Shown here: piece after piece, positions 9,381-19,447 of the stretch
How positions within the stretch are numbered: position 1 is the first letter of the stretch
Layout: each line of letters begins with the position of its first letter
NCBI GenBank assembly: GCA_031263025.1
Contig: JAISGO010000015.1
Location: 1-47,055, forward strand
Direction: 5' to 3'
Origin: Coriobacteriales bacterium
GTDB taxonomy: Bacteria > Actinomycetota > Coriobacteriia > Coriobacteriales > UBA8131
Length of the DNA stretch: 47,055 nucleotides
The notes under the pieces: model-generated
Databases searched by the model: none
Seen by the model: only the letters and a program-made list of their open reading frames with translations
What the model was told of the DNA's origin: nothing
Program-made: the position numbers and the translations under genes

Positions 9381-11021
9381 ATGTACTTGAAATGTTCGAA
9401 GAACAACAAGACCGGCCGTACCTACCTGTCCTGTGTGTATGGCTACCGCGACGCAGAGGGCAAATCACGCACCAAGACCTACAAGAGTTTCGGCTATCTG
9501 GACGAGCTGGAGCGCCATATCAAGGACCCGGTGGAGTATTTCACCGAGATAGTCGCCGAGCTGAACGACCGCAAGGAAGTACAGCAGGAGATTCGCAACA
9601 ACCTGATCATGCACGGGCGCTACAACCGCGAGCGCAGCGTAGCCCGCAAGAACCTCGGCTATGCCATCCCTTATGTCTTCTACAGCCGGCTCAAGATCGA
9701 AGCTTTCTGGAAGAACATCCAGCAGCAGGAGAAGCTGGTCTTCGACCTCAACTCGGTCTTTCGGCTTTTGACTCTCCTACGTACGCTGGAGCCGATCAGC
9801 AATTCCAACCAACTCTATCACAAGAACCTGCTCTTCGAGCGCTCCGACTTCAGCGACAACGAGCTCTACCAAGCGCTTTCCATCTTCGCTAAATACGCCA
9901 AGCGCTTCTACCGCTACCTCGGGCGCCACCTCGAGGAGATCTACGAGCCAAACCGCCACGTCGGCTTCCTCTACACTTTCAGCATCTACCTTGGCCTCCA
10001 ACCCAACGAGGACGTCAACTTACGCAAATTAGAGCAAAAGGGGCGCAGCCAGGAGATCTCCCAGATAGCCTGTCTGGTCGACGGCAATGGCATCCCCATG
10101 GCCACTAGCTACCTACCGCCAGCCTCCAACACCTGGGCGCAGATCGAGCATGAGCTCGAACGGGTTCGGCAAAAATACGACCTGGATAAGTTGGTCGTGG
10201 TCGGCGACATCGAAGCCAGCGGCGCTGGAGACATCACCGCTGGTAACGACCTCGAACATCTCGGTTGCATCGTTAGTATGGACGCCCACAACCTCGAATC
10301 CAAGGAGCTACGCAGTTGGGTACTGGACGACAAATGGGACGACGTTTGGTTCGGCGACAAATATAAGAGCCGCCAAGTGCGCGTCAACATCAACCAGCTC
10401 GGCAAGGACGGCAAAGTCCACAAGGCCAAGATCCCGATGAAGCTGGTCTGTCGTTATTCTAAACATCTCGCACTCGAACAGCGCAAGCACTTCCAACACG
10501 AGACCACCCGGATCAACCGCGCACAGGCAGCCCGGGACAACGCCACGGGCCAGGGCAGCACCAGCCTTGAGTTCAACAACGAGATGATCCGTGAACGCGA
10601 GCTTTTCGACGGCTACGCCGTCTATGCCTGCTCTGAACCCAAGCTCTCTTTCAAGAGCATCGCCGGGCATTTCCAGGAGATGGAGAGAATCAGGAGCATG
10701 ATCACGACCATCAAGCCATTCGTGGTCAAACCGCCGGTCGGCTTTCCCCGCCAGGATTATATCGACACTCACTTGATGATCTGCTATGTCGCCACCATGT
10801 TGAGCACCCTGCTCAGGCTCAATATCAAGGAAAAAGGCTCAGCCGAGCAGATCTCGCGTGAGCTGCTTTCCTTCAACTGCCTCAACATCAAGGAGAACCT
10901 CTGGTTCATCATGCAGTGGACAGATGAGATCAAGCTGCTCCTGGACTCGGTCGGGTTGCAGTTCTCGCATGAGCCGATGACCTTAGCCGACATCCGACAT
11001 CAGATCGCCACCAACAAGTAA
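9381..11021 (+). CDS. IS1634/IS4-type transposase-like protein, apparently lacking parts of the DDE triad
   Basis: Family-like N-terminus (GYRDAEGKSRTKTYKSFGYLDEL) and C-terminal block (FDGYAVYACSEPKLSFKSIAGHFQEMERIRSM...DYIDTHLMICYVA); GGAGG before ATG at 9381. Confidence 0.75.
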   Translation: MYLKCSKNNKTGRTYLSCVYGYRDAEGKSRTKTYKSFGYLDELERHIKDPVEYFTEIVAELNDRKEVQQEIRNNLIMHGRYNRERSVARKNLGYAIPYVFYSRLKIEAFWKNIQQQEKLVFDLNSVFRLLTLLRTLEPISNSNQLYHKNLLFERSDFSDNELYQALSIFAKYAKRFYRYLGRHLEEIYEPNRHVGFLYTFSIYLGLQPNEDVNLRKLEQKGRSQEISQIACLVDGNGIPMATSYLPPASNTWAQIEHELERVRQKYDLDKLVVVGDIEASGAGDITAGNDLEHLGCIVSMDAHNLESKELRSWVLDDKWDDVWFGDKYKSRQVRVNINQLGKDGKVHKAKIPMKLVCRYSKHLALEQRKHFQHETTRINRAQAARDNATGQGSTSLEFNNEMIRERELFDGYAVYACSEPKLSFKSIAGHFQEMERIRSMITTIKPFVVKPPVGFPRQDYIDTHLMICYVATMLSTLLRLNIKEKGSAEQISRELLSFNCLNIKENLWFIMQWTDEIKLLLDSVGLQFSHEPMTLADIRHQIATNK

Positions 11022-11033
11022 GGCGGCCTGGGC

Positions 11034-12833
11034 TTAATCGTCGGCCAAAAAGGCGCCGGACTGGCGGTTCCAGAGGTCGGCGTAGACGCCGCCAGCTTGG
11101 AGCAGTTCTTGGTGGGTGCCGTCCTCGACGATGCGGCCCTGCGCGATCACGATGATGCGGTCGAGCGCAGCCACGGTGGAGAGACGATGGGCGACGACGA
11201 TGGCAGTACGGCCGGCCATTAAGTTGTGCAGGGCCTCCTGGATCAGCTGCTCGCTCTCCGAGTCGAGCGCGCTAGTGGCCTCGTCTAAGACCAGGATAGG
11301 CGCGGCGGTGAGGATGGCCCGGGCGATCGCCACCCGCTGGCGCTGCCCGCCGGAGAGCTTGATGCCGCGCTCGCCGGTCAAGGTGTCAAAGCCATGCGGC
11401 AATTCTTTGATGAAGGCGTCGGCATAGGCAAGACGGGCTGCCTCGAAGACTTCCTCAGGGCTGGCACCGGGATTGCCGTAGGCGATATTGTCGTAGATGC
11501 TGCGATGGAAGAGCAGGGGCTCCTGCGGCACATAGGCGATCTGACGGCGCAGGCTGACTTGGCTGACCTGGGCGATATTCTGCCCATCAATCAGGATCTG
11601 CCCTTCCTGCAGGTCCTGCAGGCGCAGGAGCAGGGTGGTAAGAGTGGTCTTGCCGGAGCCGGAGCGGCCGACCAGGCCGATCCGCTGTCCCGCTTCGATC
11701 TCGAGGTTGAAGTCCTTGAAGACCGGGCCTGCCGCTTGGCCGTCGCTTTCGGGATAGGTAAAACCAATCGCACGGAAATCGATGTCGCCCCGGCACACCT
11801 CCAGGGGCGCGGCCCCGGGGCGGTCGTCGACTAGGCGGGGCTCGTCTAGGATCTTGGTCATATCGTAGGCGTCGCCGAAGCCGCGGTTGACCCTCTCGAA
11901 AGTGATCGGTACGTAGTTGAACTGCTGGGAGAGGGTGAAGGTGTAGGTGAAGACCATCACCAAGGTGCCGGCCGAAACGCCAAACCAACCATGCGCCCCG
12001 CCGATGAAGATGGCCGCCACCGCCATGATCGCGACTAAGATCAGCGAGGTCACCGCTCCTCGCCCGATCGAGGCCCGCATGCGTTTGCGGTCGCAGGCTA
12101 AGACGTCGGCGTTGTATTGGTCGAAGAGCGAACGCTCATAGGCCTCGCGGCCGTTGGTCTTGACCGATAAGATGTTGGTGATGCTGTCCGAGAGCTCTCC
12201 GGAAAGCACGTTCTGGGCAGCGGCGGCCTCGGAATTGAGGGGCAGGATGCGTTTGTACATGCGGTAGGCAATCAAAGTGTAGAGGGCCAGGAGCAGCGCT
12301 AGGATCAGTACGTACCAGGGTAAAAGCGGCGCCAGGATCACGATCAGGGCGATCGCCCCAAAGGCCACCGAGGAGAGGTTGTAGACCAGGGCCTCGAGCA
12401 GCTCGGTGTAGGCGTTGATGTATTTTTGGGTCTGGCTGACCAAGGAGCCGCCGAAGCGTCCGCTGTGGAAGGCCAGGGATTGATGCGACAAGCTGTCAAA
12501 GCAATAGGTGGCCAGGTCATAATTGGCCTGGATTTCCAAGCGCCAGACCATGTAGTCTTGGAGACGGGAGCAGGCCTGCCCGGCCAGATTGACCAGGATG
12601 AAAGCGACGATCTCAGCGCTGAAGTCGGCCACCCCCAAGGGGGCGCTACCGGCCTGGGCGATTTTGTCCACCACCAAGCCTACGATGTAGGGATTGGCGA
12701 AAGTCAGCAACAGAACATAACCCAGAGTCGCAGCCAAGGCCAAGACGAAGCTAGCTCGGCGCTTCTTGGTGGCTTGCCAGAAGCGCTGCAGGGTGCGCAG
12801 GGAGACCGGGGTTTTGGAGCTGGACTTGGACAT
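11034..12833 (-). CDS. ABC transporter, fused permease/ATPase
   Basis: GRSGSGKTTL Walker A, LSGGQRQRVAIARAI signature, LVLDEATSALD Walker B; start set at MSKSSSKTPVSL. Confidence 0.93.
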   Translation of the reverse strand: MSKSSSKTPVSLRTLQRFWQATKKRRASFVLALAATLGYVLLLTFANPYIVGLVVDKIAQAGSAPLGVADFSAEIVAFILVNLAGQACSRLQDYMVWRLEIQANYDLATYCFDSLSHQSLAFHSGRFGGSLVSQTQKYINAYTELLEALVYNLSSVAFGAIALIVILAPLLPWYVLILALLLALYTLIAYRMYKRILPLNSEAAAAQNVLSGELSDSITNILSVKTNGREAYERSLFDQYNADVLACDRKRMRASIGRGAVTSLILVAIMAVAAIFIGGAHGWFGVSAGTLVMVFTYTFTLSQQFNYVPITFERVNRGFGDAYDMTKILDEPRLVDDRPGAAPLEVCRGDIDFRAIGFTYPESDGQAAGPVFKDFNLEIEAGQRIGLVGRSGSGKTTLTTLLLRLQDLQEGQILIDGQNIAQVSQVSLRRQIAYVPQEPLLFHRSIYDNIAYGNPGASPEEVFEAARLAYADAFIKELPHGFDTLTGERGIKLSGGQRQRVAIARAILTAAPILVLDEATSALDSESEQLIQEALHNLMAGRTAIVVAHRLSTVAALDRIIVIAQGRIVEDGTHQELLQAGGVYADLWNRQSGAFLADD

Positions 12834-12902
12834 GGTCTCATTATAACCGCTGCCAAGCCTCGGCCACCATCCCGGAGGCGGATGACACAATTGCCAAAAG
12901 GG

Positions 12903-13019
12903 TGCCAAATTGGGGACAGGTCTTTTTTGGCAATTACTTACAAGCAGGTAGAAATGCCAAAAAAGACCTGTCCCCTTTTGGCAATTGAAATGCCAAAAAG
13001 AACCTGTCCCCTTTTGGCA
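12903..13019. repeat. Family B hairpin cluster, three units (12903-12932 fwd, 12955-12983 rev, 12991-13019 rev)
   Basis: TGCCAAA...GGGGACAGGT...TTTGGCA and reverse complements. Confidence 0.9.
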
Positions 13020-13024
13020 CCCTT

Positions 13025-15076
13025 TTATTCGACTTTGGCCTTGGGCGTGTTGCCGCCGGTCGCCTTGCTCTTAGTGTAGTCGCGGTCGAGGAAGTCGACC
13101 TTGCTGTTGTAGGGGGGCGCCTTTTGCACTGCGAAGTCCTGCACCGGGGTGCCGGCTAGGGCGCTGGTCATGAAGTTATGCCAGATCGGCGCGCAATTGG
13201 AGCCGCCATAATTGGAGGGCAGTTGGCGCTGCTTACGCGCGCCCACCCACACCGCGCAGGCCAGCTGTGGGGTATAGCCACAGTACCAGGAGTCATAGCC
13301 GTTACTGGTGGTGCCGGTCTTGCCGGCGGAGACTTGGCCGTTGTAGAGGCGGGCCTGAGTGCCGGTGCCATATTCGGGCACCGTCTCGAGCACCTGGGTG
13401 ACGGCATAGGCCACCTGGGGCGAAACCGCCTGGACCGGCGCCGGGGTATAGCTCCAAATGATCTGCCCGGAGGAGTTCAGCACCTTGGTCATCGGGGTCG
13501 GGGGGTTGTAGGTGCCTTGGTCGGCTAGGGTAGCATAGGCTGAGGCCATCTCCAGGGAATCCACCCCCGAGGTGCCCAGCACCACCGAGTCGACCGCCTG
13601 GAGCTTGGAGGTGATACCGAGCTTGTGTGCCATGTCCACTACCTTCTGCGGACCGATGGTGTCGCAGATCCGGGCATAAGCGGTATTGACCGAATAGGTG
13701 GTGGCGGTCTTGAGGTCGATGGTGCCGAAGTTCTCCCCAGAGTCGTTGGAGACGTTCCAAGTGCCGATCTGGGCGGGCGAGGAACCGGAGACCAGGGTGC
13801 TGGGTGAGATACCGGCGGCGATACAAGCTGTCAGACAGAAGGGCTTGAAAGAGGATCCCGCCTGACGGTGCATATCGGTACAGGTAGAGAACTGCTGCTT
13901 GGCGTAATCCTTACCGCCGCGCAGGCATTTGATGTAGCCGGTGGCCGGATCAACGCAGGAAAGCGAGGCCTCGACCCCCTCGGGCAGGTTGGCCTCCTGC
14001 TGGGTACAGGCCTTCTCGGCAGCTTGCTGCATGGGTAGGCTGAGGGTGCTGTAAACGGTCAGGCCGCCGTTGTAGACCTCGTTGGAGCCATATTTCTTGA
14101 CCAAGATGTCGCGAATGTAGGAGGTGAAATAGGGCGCCTGATAGAAGCCACCGCTGCTGTGCTTGGTCACCTTGAGCCCGAGTTTGCTGGCTTTGGCGGC
14201 TTTCAGTTGGTCTGCGCTGATCATATTGTTGGCGTACATGCGATCGAGCACGGCATTGCGCCGGGCCAGGGCCTGTTTTGGATATTTGACCGGGTTGTTG
14301 TAGGTGGGGCTTTGGGGGATCCCGGCCAGAAGCGCGGCCTGGGCGATGTTCAACTCGGAGGCCGGCTTGGAGAAGTAGTGCAGGCTCGCCGACTGGATGC
14401 CCCAGGAGCCATCGCCGTAGTTGATGGTGTTGACGTACATCAGCAGGATGTCTTCCTTGCTGTAGACCTGGCTCATCTGGATGGCCAGCACCGCCTCGCG
14501 CACCTTGCGCTTAAGGGTCATCTCGGTGGCCTCGCCGGAGAGCACGGTCTGGCGGATCAGCTGTTGGGCGATGGTCGATCCACCCTGGGTGGAGCCGCCG
14601 GTGAGGTTGTTCAGGCCAGCGCGCACGATGCCATAGATATCGACCCCGCCATGCTGCCAATAACGCTCGTCCTCGACTGCCACGGTGGCGTTGAAGAGGC
14701 TGGGCGCGATCTGGTCGGCGCTGACCGGCTGGCGGTCATTGGCGGAGAACTGGGCGATCACGGTGGTACCGTCGTCAGCGTAGACGGTGGTCTTCTTAGC
14801 AGCATAAAACTGCTGCATGTTGGAGATGTCCGGGAGGTTGTTCAGCCAATTGGTGGCGATATAGACGCCGCCGGCCACCCCGATTGCCAAGAGCAGGGCG
14901 GCAATCACGAGCAAGACGATGATGAAGGTGCGCAGGGGATGGTGAGGGTCCTTGAGCTTGCCCAGGGCGGCATGGCCGGCGCTCTGTTGGGCCCGCGAGC
15001 GGGCCCTGCGGCCAGCGCGGCTCAAGGGGATGGCCTGGGTTCTTTCGTTATCGTCGCGTGTCCTGCGCTTGGCCAT
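13025..15076 (-). CDS. Class A penicillin-binding protein (transglycosylase/transpeptidase, PBP1A-like)
   Basis: VAVEDERYWQHGGVD, GGSTIAQQLIRQ, SSFKPF, KTGTT motifs. Confidence 0.95.
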   Translation of the reverse strand: MAKRRTRDDNERTQAIPLSRAGRRARSRAQQSAGHAALGKLKDPHHPLRTFIIVLLVIAALLLAIGVAGGVYIATNWLNNLPDISNMQQFYAAKKTTVYADDGTTVIAQFSANDRQPVSADQIAPSLFNATVAVEDERYWQHGGVDIYGIVRAGLNNLTGGSTQGGSTIAQQLIRQTVLSGEATEMTLKRKVREAVLAIQMSQVYSKEDILLMYVNTINYGDGSWGIQSASLHYFSKPASELNIAQAALLAGIPQSPTYNNPVKYPKQALARRNAVLDRMYANNMISADQLKAAKASKLGLKVTKHSSGGFYQAPYFTSYIRDILVKKYGSNEVYNGGLTVYSTLSLPMQQAAEKACTQQEANLPEGVEASLSCVDPATGYIKCLRGGKDYAKQQFSTCTDMHRQAGSSFKPFCLTACIAAGISPSTLVSGSSPAQIGTWNVSNDSGENFGTIDLKTATTYSVNTAYARICDTIGPQKVVDMAHKLGITSKLQAVDSVVLGTSGVDSLEMASAYATLADQGTYNPPTPMTKVLNSSGQIIWSYTPAPVQAVSPQVAYAVTQVLETVPEYGTGTQARLYNGQVSAGKTGTTSNGYDSWYCGYTPQLACAVWVGARKQRQLPSNYGGSNCAPIWHNFMTSALAGTPVQDFAVQKAPPYNSKVDFLDRDYTKSKATGGNTPKAKVE

Positions 15077-15095
15077 GATAGTAGCCGACCCCCCG

Positions 15096-17324
15096 TTACT
15101 TGACGTCCATCAAAGCCGGCAGGGCCCCGCGATAGGCGGCGGTTGCATCTTCAAGACTGACCTCGAAGACGCCCGCGACGCTGATCTTGGAGCCGCCTAC
15201 GCTGCCGATGATGTCGAAGGCGACCTGGCTCTCACGCAGGCGTTCCAGCACTTGGTCGGCTTGGTCTTGGCTGCAGGAGATGAGGATACGCGAAAGCGAC
15301 TCAGAGTAGAGTAAATCGGCGGGAAACTCCACCACAGCGCCCAGCTCCCCGGCGATACAACTCTCGGCCAGACTGACCGCGAGGCCACCCTCGGAAAGGT
15401 CATGGGCACTGGCCAAAAGGCCGTCCTCGATTAGCCCGCGCACCACCTCCTGGACACGGCCCTCAAGCTCAAGGTCAAGGGCCGGCAGGCAGCCGGGCTG
15501 TTCGTCGGCGGTCTCACCGACCAGGATAACCAGATCGTCTTGGGCCTTGAAAGCGATATCGCAGCTGCGCTCGACCTGGGCAAGTTTTCCGACCATGCCG
15601 ATCGCCGGCGTCGGATAGATGGCCTGGCCGAAGCTCTCGTTATAGAAGCTGACGTTGCCGGAGACCACCGGGATGCCGAAGTGGCGACAAGCTGTATTCA
15701 AACCGTCCACCGCCTGCTCGAACTGCCAGAAGACCTCGGGCTTTTCGGGGTTGCCGAAATTGAGGCAGTCGGTGATAGCCAGCGGGGTCGCGCCCACGCA
15801 GGCGAGGTTGCGCATGGCCTCGGCGAGCGCGATCTGGGCGCCGCGATAGGGGTCAAGGTGGCAATAATAACCATTGCAATCAGTAGTCAGCGCGATGCCC
15901 ATGTCGGTGACGCGGCCGCGCCCGGTGTCGCCGATGCGCAACACTGCGGCATCGCCGCCGGGCCCGACCACGGTGTTGTTCTGCACTTGATGGTCATATT
16001 GACGGAAGATCCAGGCCCGCGAGCAGATATTGGGCGCAGACAGCAGGGCGAGGAAACCATCGCGGTCTGGGCTGAAGTGCTTGAGCTGCGGCTCGGGCAG
16101 CGCCTGTGGAGGCCGGCTTTCCGGGTCGTACTCGGGTGCGCTCTCGGCCAGGAGGGCCGCCGGCATGTCAGCTACCACGGTCTGGCCCTGGCGTACCACG
16201 AAACGGCCGCTATCGGTGATATGCCCGATGCGGCTGCAGGCGACGTGCCATTTGGCGCAGGCCGCGCTGACCTCGGGCCAATCCTCCGGGCGCACCACGG
16301 CGAGCATCCGCTCCTGTGATTCTGAGACCATGATCTCAAAGGGCCGCATCGCAGGCTCGCGCTGGGGCACCGCCTCGACGTCGATCTCGATACCGACCCC
16401 ACCGCGGCTGGCCATCTCGGAGGCGCTGGAGGTCAGACCAGCTGCGCCGAGGTCGCCTAGGGCCACGAACTTACCGGCTTTGAGCAGCTCCAGACAGACT
16501 TCGATCAAGAGCTTCTCCTCAAAAGGATCACCCACTTGCACCGCTGGACGCTTGTTCTCGGCCGCCTCGTCGAACTCCTGGGAGGCCAGCACGCTGGCGC
16601 CTCCAATGCCGTCACGACCGGTCGAGGAGCCGAGCAAGACCACGTAGTTGCCGGGGCCAGAGGCCTCGGCCCGGGTCAAGTCGTCGGTCTCGAGCAGGCC
16701 CACCGCCATCGCGTTGATCAGGCAGTTGCCGGTGTAGGCGGCATCGAAATAGACCTCCCCGCCAACCGTGGGCACGCCCAGGCAGTTGCCGTAGGCGCCG
16801 ATCCCGGCCACCGCGCCGTCGAAGAGATAACGCTGGCGGGCGTCGGTATGGGCGTCCGGGCCGCCTTCGAGCAGCCCGAAACGCAGGCTGTCCAAGCAGG
16901 CGATCGGCCGTGCGCCCATCGTGAAGATGTCCCGGATGATGCCGCCGACTCCGGTGGCCGCGCCCTGGTAGGGCTCGATTGCCGAGGGGTGATTGTGCGA
17001 TTCCATCTTGAAGGCGACCGCAAAGCCCTCCCCCAGATCGACCACGCCGGCGTTCTCGCCCGGCCCCTGTAAGACCCAGGGGGCGTCGCAGGAGAACTTG
17101 CGCAGCTGTTTTTTGCTGTGTTTATAAGAACAGTGCTCGCTCCACATCAGAGAGTAGATATAGAGCTCAGTCAGTGACGGCACCCGCCCCTGTACCTGGA
17201 GCAGAGTCTGGTATTCTTCTTGATTGAGTCCGAGCTCCAAGGCAAGCTCACGCGCCCGCCCCGGCTCAAGTGTCTCGACCGCCTCGCTCACCGGCGCGGG
17301 GATCTTGGACTGATCGATTTGCAT
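15096..17324 (-). CDS. purL: Phosphoribosylformylglycinamidine synthase subunit PurL
   Basis: 742 aa; MWSEHCSYKHSK, ESHNHPSAIEPYQGAATGVGGIIRDIF. Confidence 0.97.
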   Translation of the reverse strand: MQIDQSKIPAPVSEAVETLEPGRARELALELGLNQEEYQTLLQVQGRVPSLTELYIYSLMWSEHCSYKHSKKQLRKFSCDAPWVLQGPGENAGVVDLGEGFAVAFKMESHNHPSAIEPYQGAATGVGGIIRDIFTMGARPIACLDSLRFGLLEGGPDAHTDARQRYLFDGAVAGIGAYGNCLGVPTVGGEVYFDAAYTGNCLINAMAVGLLETDDLTRAEASGPGNYVVLLGSSTGRDGIGGASVLASQEFDEAAENKRPAVQVGDPFEEKLLIEVCLELLKAGKFVALGDLGAAGLTSSASEMASRGGVGIEIDVEAVPQREPAMRPFEIMVSESQERMLAVVRPEDWPEVSAACAKWHVACSRIGHITDSGRFVVRQGQTVVADMPAALLAESAPEYDPESRPPQALPEPQLKHFSPDRDGFLALLSAPNICSRAWIFRQYDHQVQNNTVVGPGGDAAVLRIGDTGRGRVTDMGIALTTDCNGYYCHLDPYRGAQIALAEAMRNLACVGATPLAITDCLNFGNPEKPEVFWQFEQAVDGLNTACRHFGIPVVSGNVSFYNESFGQAIYPTPAIGMVGKLAQVERSCDIAFKAQDDLVILVGETADEQPGCLPALDLELEGRVQEVVRGLIEDGLLASAHDLSEGGLAVSLAESCIAGELGAVVEFPADLLYSESLSRILISCSQDQADQVLERLRESQVAFDIIGSVGGSKISVAGVFEVSLEDATAAYRGALPALMDVK

Positions 17325-17384
17325 AATGCCTTCCAGCTTGAGTTTGCTATCATTATACCGTTACCCAAGTAAGCGCGATACTTC

Positions 17385-17408
17385 GAGGACACCTTATAAG
17401 GTGTCCAC
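17385..17408. repeat. Family C palindrome
   Basis: GAGGACACCTTATAAGGTGTCCAC. Confidence 0.75.
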
Positions 17409-17475
17409 GGCGGGGGTTAGGCAATTTTAGGTGCCCCCACTTGAGCCAGGCAAAAAGCACCGCCCCTTTCGTCTT

Positions 17476-17814
17476 TTAGATAGCGGCCTCCCCGGATTCG
17501 CCGGTGCGTACCCGAACTACTTGCTCGATGGGCAGGACGAAGATCTTGCCGTCGCCGACCTCGCCGTTATTGGCGGTCTGCTGGATGATCTGGACGAGCT
17601 GCTCGACCCGCTCGTCGGTAGTGATGATCTCAAACTTCACCTTGGGCAACATGTTAACGACAACCTCGGCGCCGCGGAAGAACTCGGTGTGCCCGTGTTG
17701 GTTGCCACAGCCCTGCACCTCGCTGATAGTCATGCCCCGGATGCCGACGGCAAAAAGCGCTTCCTTGACCGGTTCCATCATGGTGGGTTTGATGATCGCC
17801 TCTATTTTCTTCAT
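17476..17814 (-). CDS. glnB: P-II family nitrogen regulator
   Basis: MKKIEAIIKP...GHTEFFRGAEVVVNMLPKVKFEI...GDGKIFVLPIEQVVRVRTGE. Confidence 0.96.
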   Translation of the reverse strand: MKKIEAIIKPTMMEPVKEALFAVGIRGMTISEVQGCGNQHGHTEFFRGAEVVVNMLPKVKFEIITTDERVEQLVQIIQQTANNGEVGDGKIFVLPIEQVVRVRTGESGEAAI

Positions 17815-17964
17815 AATTTCACCTCTCTCACTGGGTGAGGTCGCTATTCGGCGCGTTTTGTCCCCATGCCCGACCTCGATACCGACTAGGTAACTTCGGT
17901 CTGTCGCGAGGACACGCTACGCAGGAATATCAACCTCTTTATACTTAGCCAATAATTGAACCGA

Positions 17965-19260
17965 TCAATCCAAACCGTTAAAGGCCGGATAGGCCGATTC
18001 ACCGTGCACGGCATTATCGAGTCCGGTGGATTGGGCACGGTCATCCAAGGCCAACTTGCCCCTAAAGACAACCTTGACCAAAAGCCCGATCAACAGGGAG
18101 AGCCCCCCTACAAAGACCAGGGTGACCGCGACCCCGGCAAGCTCAGAGCCAAGTAGACGCAGGCTCCCGGTGTAGATCAAGCCGCCCTGGCCGCTCCAGG
18201 ACAAGGCCGGCACGCAGAACAGCCCAGTCAGGAGCACACCACCGATGCCGCCGATGCAGTGTACGCCAAAGACGTCGAGGGCGTCGTCATAGCCGAGCTT
18301 TTGTTTGATGAAAGCGACCGCGCAGTAGCAGACCGGTGCCACCGCCACCCCGATCACCAGCGCAGCCCAGGTCTCGACGAAGCCGCAAGCCGGAGTAATC
18401 GCGACCATACCGGCCAGCGCGCCAGTGCAGGCGCCGACCAGGCTGCATTTGCGGGTCAGTACGCGTTCGAGGGCCAGCCAGGCAGCCATTGCCGCCGCCG
18501 GCGCCACCATGGTGTTGAGCAGGGCGAGCGCTGCCTGCTTGTCGGCGGCAAAGGCCGATCCGGCGTTGAAACCGAGCCAGCCGAACCAGAGCAGACCAGT
18601 GCCAAGCAGGACGAAGGGAACGTTGTGTGGCCGATAGGCGAAGACCCCGAAGCCGCGTCGGCGCCCCAATAACAGGGCCAAGACCAGGCCGGTCAGGCCT
18701 GAGGAAATCTCCACTACCATGCCCCCGGCGAAGTCCTGGGCCCCGATCAGGCCGCCGATCAGGGAGTGGCTGCCGCCCCAGACCATATGGGCGAGGGCCG
18801 GATAGACCAACACTGACCACAGCCCCAAGAAAAGCAGAAGGGCGCCGAGCTTCATTCGCCCGGCCACCGCCCCGGTGATGCAGGCAGTCGCGAGCATCGC
18901 AAAGGCGCACTGGAAGGCCACGTCGATGACCTGGGGGTAATCGTGCCCGGTAAGGGGAAAGATCACCGAGTTGTTGATGCCGGCAATCAGGTTGGAGACC
19001 TGGCCCTCCAAGAAAAGCTGGTCAAAACCGCCGATAATGGGATTGCTACCGTCGCCGCCATAGGCCAAAGACCAGCCTACCGCTACCCAGAGTAGCCCGA
19101 CCAGAGCGACCGGTAAAAAAGACATGAACATAGTGTTGATGACGTTCTTGCGCCGGGCTAGCCCACCGTAAAAGAAAGACAGGGCCGGCGTCATCAAGAA
19201 CACCAACATCGTGCACAGCAACATAAAGGCAGTAGTGCCGCTATCAAGCATACAGAACAA
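17965..19260 (-). CDS. amtB: Ammonium transporter
   Basis: FFYGGLARRKNVINTM, AHMVWGG, DFAGGMVVEISSG, DALDVFGVHCIGGIGGVLLTG. Confidence 0.96.
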   Translation of the reverse strand: MFCMLDSGTTAFMLLCTMLVFLMTPALSFFYGGLARRKNVINTMFMSFLPVALVGLLWVAVGWSLAYGGDGSNPIIGGFDQLFLEGQVSNLIAGINNSVIFPLTGHDYPQVIDVAFQCAFAMLATACITGAVAGRMKLGALLLFLGLWSVLVYPALAHMVWGGSHSLIGGLIGAQDFAGGMVVEISSGLTGLVLALLLGRRRGFGVFAYRPHNVPFVLLGTGLLWFGWLGFNAGSAFAADKQAALALLNTMVAPAAAMAAWLALERVLTRKCSLVGACTGALAGMVAITPACGFVETWAALVIGVAVAPVCYCAVAFIKQKLGYDDALDVFGVHCIGGIGGVLLTGLFCVPALSWSGQGGLIYTGSLRLLGSELAGVAVTLVFVGGLSLLIGLLVKVVFRGKLALDDRAQSTGLDNAVHGESAYPAFNGLD

Positions 19261-19366
19261 TCCTTCCAGACTCTGTAACCTATTATTAACAAAATCAAGA
19301 GCCGTGTAAAGGGATATTCCCGGATTTTAATGCTTTAGCAACCTCAATGTAACATTTTTGTAATAA

Positions 19367-19433
19367 TGCCAAATGGTACCTGTCCCTTTTTGGCACCAGA
19401 CGAATGCCAAATGGTACCTGTCCCTTTTTGGCA
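19367..19433 (-). repeat. Family B 29-nt hairpins, two direct copies
   Basis: TGCCAAATGGTACCTGTCCCTTTTTGGCA at 19367-19395 and 19405-19433. Confidence 0.9.
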
Positions 19434-19447
19434 GCAGGCGCAAAGCC

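Noticed and set aside
13178-16647. Antisense ORFs opposite the PBP and purL genes (e.g. 14159-15103, 15540-16319)
   Set aside because: Shadow frames of well-identified essential genes in high-GC DNA.
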